A DNA stretch of 8,526 bases from Verrucomicrobiales bacterium (lineage in GTDB: Bacteria; Verrucomicrobiota; Verrucomicrobiia; Limisphaerales; UBA9464): positions 1-8,526 of the forward strand of contig DLVS01000456.1 in the NCBI GenBank assembly GCA_003445095.1, read 5' to 3'. Positions 7,501 through 8,526 of this stretch are shown one piece after another. Below the pieces are notes generated by a model that did not search any database, was not told the origin of the DNA, and saw only the letters and a program-made list of their open reading frames with translations. Position numbers and translations under genes: made by a program. Positions within the stretch are counted from its first letter, which is position 1; the number at the start of each line of letters is the position of its first letter.

Positions 7501-7645
7501 GGCCACCGGTCCGTTCTTCCCGGAACTGCCGACCGAATGGGTCGTGGTGAGCCCGGTGCTGACCGCCGACGGCGCCGTTTTTCAGTATCGCCTGCCTGCC
7601 GACGCCAGCACCTACGCCCGCTATTACCGTTTGGTCGTCCCGTAA
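4517..7645 (+). CDS. Secreted multi-blade TolB/PD40-like beta-propeller protein with Asp-rich C-terminal module
   Basis: The protein has 1042 residues. Residues 1-28 form a Sec signal (MKAHLWRNR, then a hydrophobic run, with probable cleavage near G25 or A28). Residues of about 45-916 contain about 16 PD40/WD40-like blades. Their S-x-DG-R turns lie near 59, 119, 182, 229, 298, 404, 456, 519, 578, 636, 680, 721, 767, 827 and 885, with one weak blade near 350. Full blades read roughly SADGRxVxFxSxAxDLVxGDxNGxxDVFxRDxxTG. Blades 1-2, 8-10 and 15-16 are the most regular, and 3-6 and 11-13 are degenerate. Sixteen blades would fit two eight-bladed propellers. Residues 917-962 (DVDADGLDDAWEQ..FGDL....DFDQDQSSNANEF.AGT) match an Asp-rich, presumably calcium-binding linker common in verrucomicrobial exoproteins. 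The last 80 residues look like a beta-sandwich ending YYRLVVP. It probably acts in the periplasm or outside the cell in protein or polymer binding. No catalytic motif was seen. The ATG overlaps the pseudopilin stop. Confidence 0.87.
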   Translation: MKAHLWRNRILVLAAWGLPLAGVHGLKADGIEPIAVREPLLAVSSTANGDSGGAMVSANGRFVLFTSAADDLVTNCHNGSILDLYVRDLASGTVALVSVTPNGQNGGNGDTYQGAISGDGRFVVFESLASDLTSDDQSGAVDYFLRDRIEGTTQRISTVVTPGNPPQSNLPVMATPPAIDGEGRRVAFVHGRELFVFERETGITTWLTQPINGIAPPSARTFAPQFSDDGNRLAFASSIPDLVRRVGGSARPLQLYVYQFGRGNLSPTNLTQVRITNAQLPSVTEGYPVAACSFSADGRHLVVGLVPTTAGAGLGFGVYRFDLDGGTAEPLTPDLQLSRGTTVTLATAARSPAIAFLIRQGTLAPSYTNGLFVWTPSTGLQLQTTLVNGTSKAFLGTPLDLSDDGSRLLYSSTDTNLVSGLSGNSSRFFLRTLATGQDILATDEDAEAQNALLSPDGRAVIFESSVAGLVESDLNQASDLFLRQVDSGAAALLTPRAEAARPHTGSGPSALGDHAFSADGRHVVFTSLADDLVAGDENGSGDVFHRDRQTGQLHLVSMDRDEAGSGNGTSGQPIISADGRFAAFVSSATNLVVGDTNGRPDVFRRDLTSGTTTLVSWAAVGTTEPGSVSEFAMSADGQRFAWLRREPINLRLMFRDMASENITILRTASQVSTALTMSRDGSTIAFIHLGRAMVYTVESGVLTTPPQPELGAARILLGATGDRVLIFGPTGGPRPFRRNSDDSYSPESLPNDPAPKRRAKDGVVSTDGNWLVYSGVPAGTSSTPVDGNLGFRVYLRDLNTGTEEAISSSYLGGSSNGDSDQPSFSGDDRYVVFRSAASDLVPDDDNREPDIFVYDRVARTTRLVCRTLTGGAPWSARSYRGRFGADSSEIWAHSFAADLVSGDFNSAPDVLRLTIPADVDADGLDDAWEQLNFGDLSQSGADDFDQDQSSNANEFVAGTLPKDPGSWFSVALREESGESLTLSWPSVPGRRYRVVATGPFFPELPTEWVVVSPVLTADGAVFQYRLPADASTYARYYRLVVP

Positions 7646-7687
7646 GCGGAGTTGAGCTTCCGGGTAGAATCGACCGCCCCCCGAAAA

Positions 7688-7942
7688 CTAACGTGACGGC
7701 TCAACGCTTGCGGCGCTTTGGTGACTTTGACTGAAGGTCCGCCAGCCAGCGGAGTCGGCGAACGCGTCGGCATCAAAACTCGTATAGGGGCGTCCGCTAC
7801 TCCAGGGCTCTTGGTCAATCCGCTCGCATACCGAACTCCACAGGTTCACGGCTTGTCCGCCAATAATGACGCACCCCGCCTCCGTCAACGCTCCCAATAC
7901 TGGACGAATCTCTTCAGGCGTAAAAGGGCCGCAACTAGTCAC
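7688..7942 (-). pseudogene. Truncated nucleotidyltransferase (AbiEii/MNT-like) remnant
   Basis: The open frame encodes 84 residues from GTG 7942 to TAG 7688. Residues 8-35 (TPEEIRPVLGALTEAG, then VIIGGQAVNLW) carry the GG of the nucleotidyltransferase fold (G28-G29). RPYTSFDADAF places D57 and D59 as the DxD metal pair, as in the PFTSKDxDF motif of AbiEii-like and related proteins. Such proteins normally exceed 200 residues, but after D59 the frame loses all similarity and ends. A neighbouring frame from about 7772 to 7701 reads RRVRRLRWLADLQSK followed by a basic tail and stop, which could be a displaced C-terminus after a deletion or frameshift. The protein is therefore most likely non-functional. 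GTGA overlap with the stop of the upstream short ORF suggests that it was the second gene of a coupled pair. Complete relatives may act as toxins or tRNA-modifying enzymes; that cannot be tested here. Confidence 0.5.
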
Positions 7943-8109
7943 AGACTGAGATCTCCGAGCGACGACACCGCGCGAGGCCGACCATCAAAGGGAAACCAAC
8001 TATTCCTGCGCTGGGCCGCCGCTTTCGCCTGCGGGGTGCGGAGGGCCAGGTCGCGCGCCCGGGCTTTTCCCTTCGCGCGTCGAACCGCGGCCACATCCAG
8101 CCAACCCAA
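7939..8109 (-). CDS. Short basic ORF upstream of the nucleotidyltransferase remnant, unrecognised
   Basis: The frame on the minus strand is open from 8214 to a TGA at 7939-7941, which overlaps the GTG of the next ORF as GTGA. It contains no ATG. Possible starts are TTG at 8109 (56 residues) and GTG at 8094. An ATA at 8157 lies where an original ATG could have stood, just before a Lys/Arg-rich segment (KPVARAKKRKS). The product is basic and helical in the middle (VRRAKGKARARDLALR), then has NSWFPFDGRPRAVSSLGDLSL in two parts: NSWFPFDGRPR and AVSSLGDLSL. Codon third positions are GC-rich as in the real genes. I do not recognise the family. It is far shorter than AbiEi antitoxins. It may be a decayed first gene of the pair, or not coding at all. 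Confidence 0.3.
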   Translation of the reverse strand: MGWLDVAAVRRAKGKARARDLALRTPQAKAAAQRRNSWFPFDGRPRAVSSLGDLSL

Positions 8110-8223
8110 TGCGGGTGTCGATTTTCGCTTTTTGGCCCGGGCTACAGGTTTGCTTATCGATTTTGAGGATAACTCAAATGGCCTGGCGGGGTCGAGTGAT
8201 GTCAGCGGGACCGTTTACGTCGA

Positions 8224-8526
8224 TTACCGCAGATCGGCGCGGCCCCAGTCCTCCGGTCTTCCTTGGACTCCCGAACGCGGAGCCCACGCAAGCCGCGAGC
8301 GATTGATGTTCTCGCCTACCGCAGCGTCCGCTTTGTCACCGTCGTAAATCAGCACGTTGAAGCCGAAGCGGCGCTGTCCTTTCGAAGGGTCGATCCCAAT
8401 TTCCGAGAACGGAACGGCCGCCCGAATCACATAGCCGTCAGTTGTTTTCCAAGAAGTCAGACGGGTTCCGGGCGCGGTTTCTGCGATCGGTCCCTGACGG
8501 GCGTCGGCATCGCGCGCGGCGCGCAC
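8224..8526 (-). CDS. CBM9-like carbohydrate-binding domain protein, C-terminal 100 residues
   Basis: The frame enters from the right edge and ends at TAA 8224-8226, so only the C-terminal 100 residues are seen and the true start is off-window. The GTG codon at the edge is not taken as the start. The visible part fits the end of the carbohydrate-binding family 9-like beta-sandwich: WKTTDGYVIRAAVPFSEIGI (26-45, the GY.i..A.P...lG signature), KGQRRFGFNVLIYDGD (49-64, like GfNv..nD.D), then LAWAPRSG and a closing EDWGRADL. Such domains bind sugar ends, or act as sensor or anchor domains of larger secreted proteins, often with an enzyme domain upstream. The substrate and full architecture are unknown. 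It converges on the propeller gene with the small ORF and nucleotidyltransferase remnant between them. No terminator was found after its stop. Confidence 0.75.
   Translation of the reverse strand: MRAARDADARQGPIAETAPGTRLTSWKTTDGYVIRAAVPFSEIGIDPSKGQRRFGFNVLIYDGDKADAAVGENINRSRLAWAPRSGVQGRPEDWGRADLR

Noticed and set aside
7651..7705. Possible bidirectional terminator between the convergent genes
   Set aside because: GTTGAGC/GCTCAAC arms (7 bp) lie 41 bases apart with only an imperfect inner stem and no T-tract, and the right arm lies within the nucleotidyltransferase remnant.
8057..8142. Two copies of the palindrome GCCCGGGC (8057-8064 and 8135-8142)
   Set aside because: An eight-base GC palindrome is expected by chance in such GC-rich DNA, and the flanks do not match.
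8162..8178. Hairpin TTTGAG / CTCAAA downstream of the CBM9-like gene
   Set aside because: It is a 6-bp AT-rich stem with a 5-base loop, without a T-run in the minus direction, and too weak for a terminator call.
7718..8347. Plus-strand ORF of 209 codons in the right part
   Set aside because: It overlaps antisense the CBM9-like end and the nucleotidyltransferase motifs, and its translation is low-complexity Arg/Ser-rich without a recognisable domain.

Overview
The window looks like chromosomal DNA of a GC-rich Verrucomicrobiota bacterium, probably of the Verrucomicrobiae/Limisphaerales type. The pointers are an H-X9-DG-type type II pseudopilin, a very long secreted beta-propeller protein ending in an Asp-rich 'DxDxDGLxDxWE' module, a PQQ sugar-dehydrogenase-like protein fused to a further domain, a Tat-exported amidohydrolase, a carbohydrate-binding-family-9-like domain, and an intergenic cluster of REP-like GC hairpins. 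This placement is inferred from protein style and not from a marker gene.

Left part (minus strand, 1-2433): two exported enzymes form a likely operon. The upstream gene (2433 to 1501) is a Tat-signal amidohydrolase of the COG3618 lactonase-like group. Thirty bases further on (1470 to beyond the left edge) lies a Sec-exported PQQ-type sugar dehydrogenase whose C-terminus runs into a second domain and is cut by the window. Together they suggest periplasmic oxidation of a sugar to a lactone followed by lactone hydrolysis. The link is inferred and the substrate is unknown.

Divergent intergenic region (2434-2762): it holds three perfect GC-rich hairpins and a 14-base direct repeat.

Middle (plus strand, 2763-7645): a beta-hydroxyacid dehydrogenase-family protein with an altered substrate loop, then a pseudopilin whose stop codon overlaps (ATGA) the start of a 1042-residue secreted protein of about 16 TolB/PD40-like blades. 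The pseudopilin and propeller genes look translationally coupled.

Right part (minus strand, 7688-8526), convergent with the previous block: the last 100 residues of a CBM9-like protein enter from the right edge. Next come a short ORF of unknown nature and a broken nucleotidyltransferase (AbiEii/MNT-like fold) of which only the N-terminal GG and DxD motifs remain. The last two overlap by GTGA and look like the decaying remnant of a two-gene cassette, possibly toxin-antitoxin-like. No tRNA, rRNA, CRISPR array or intact transposase was seen.
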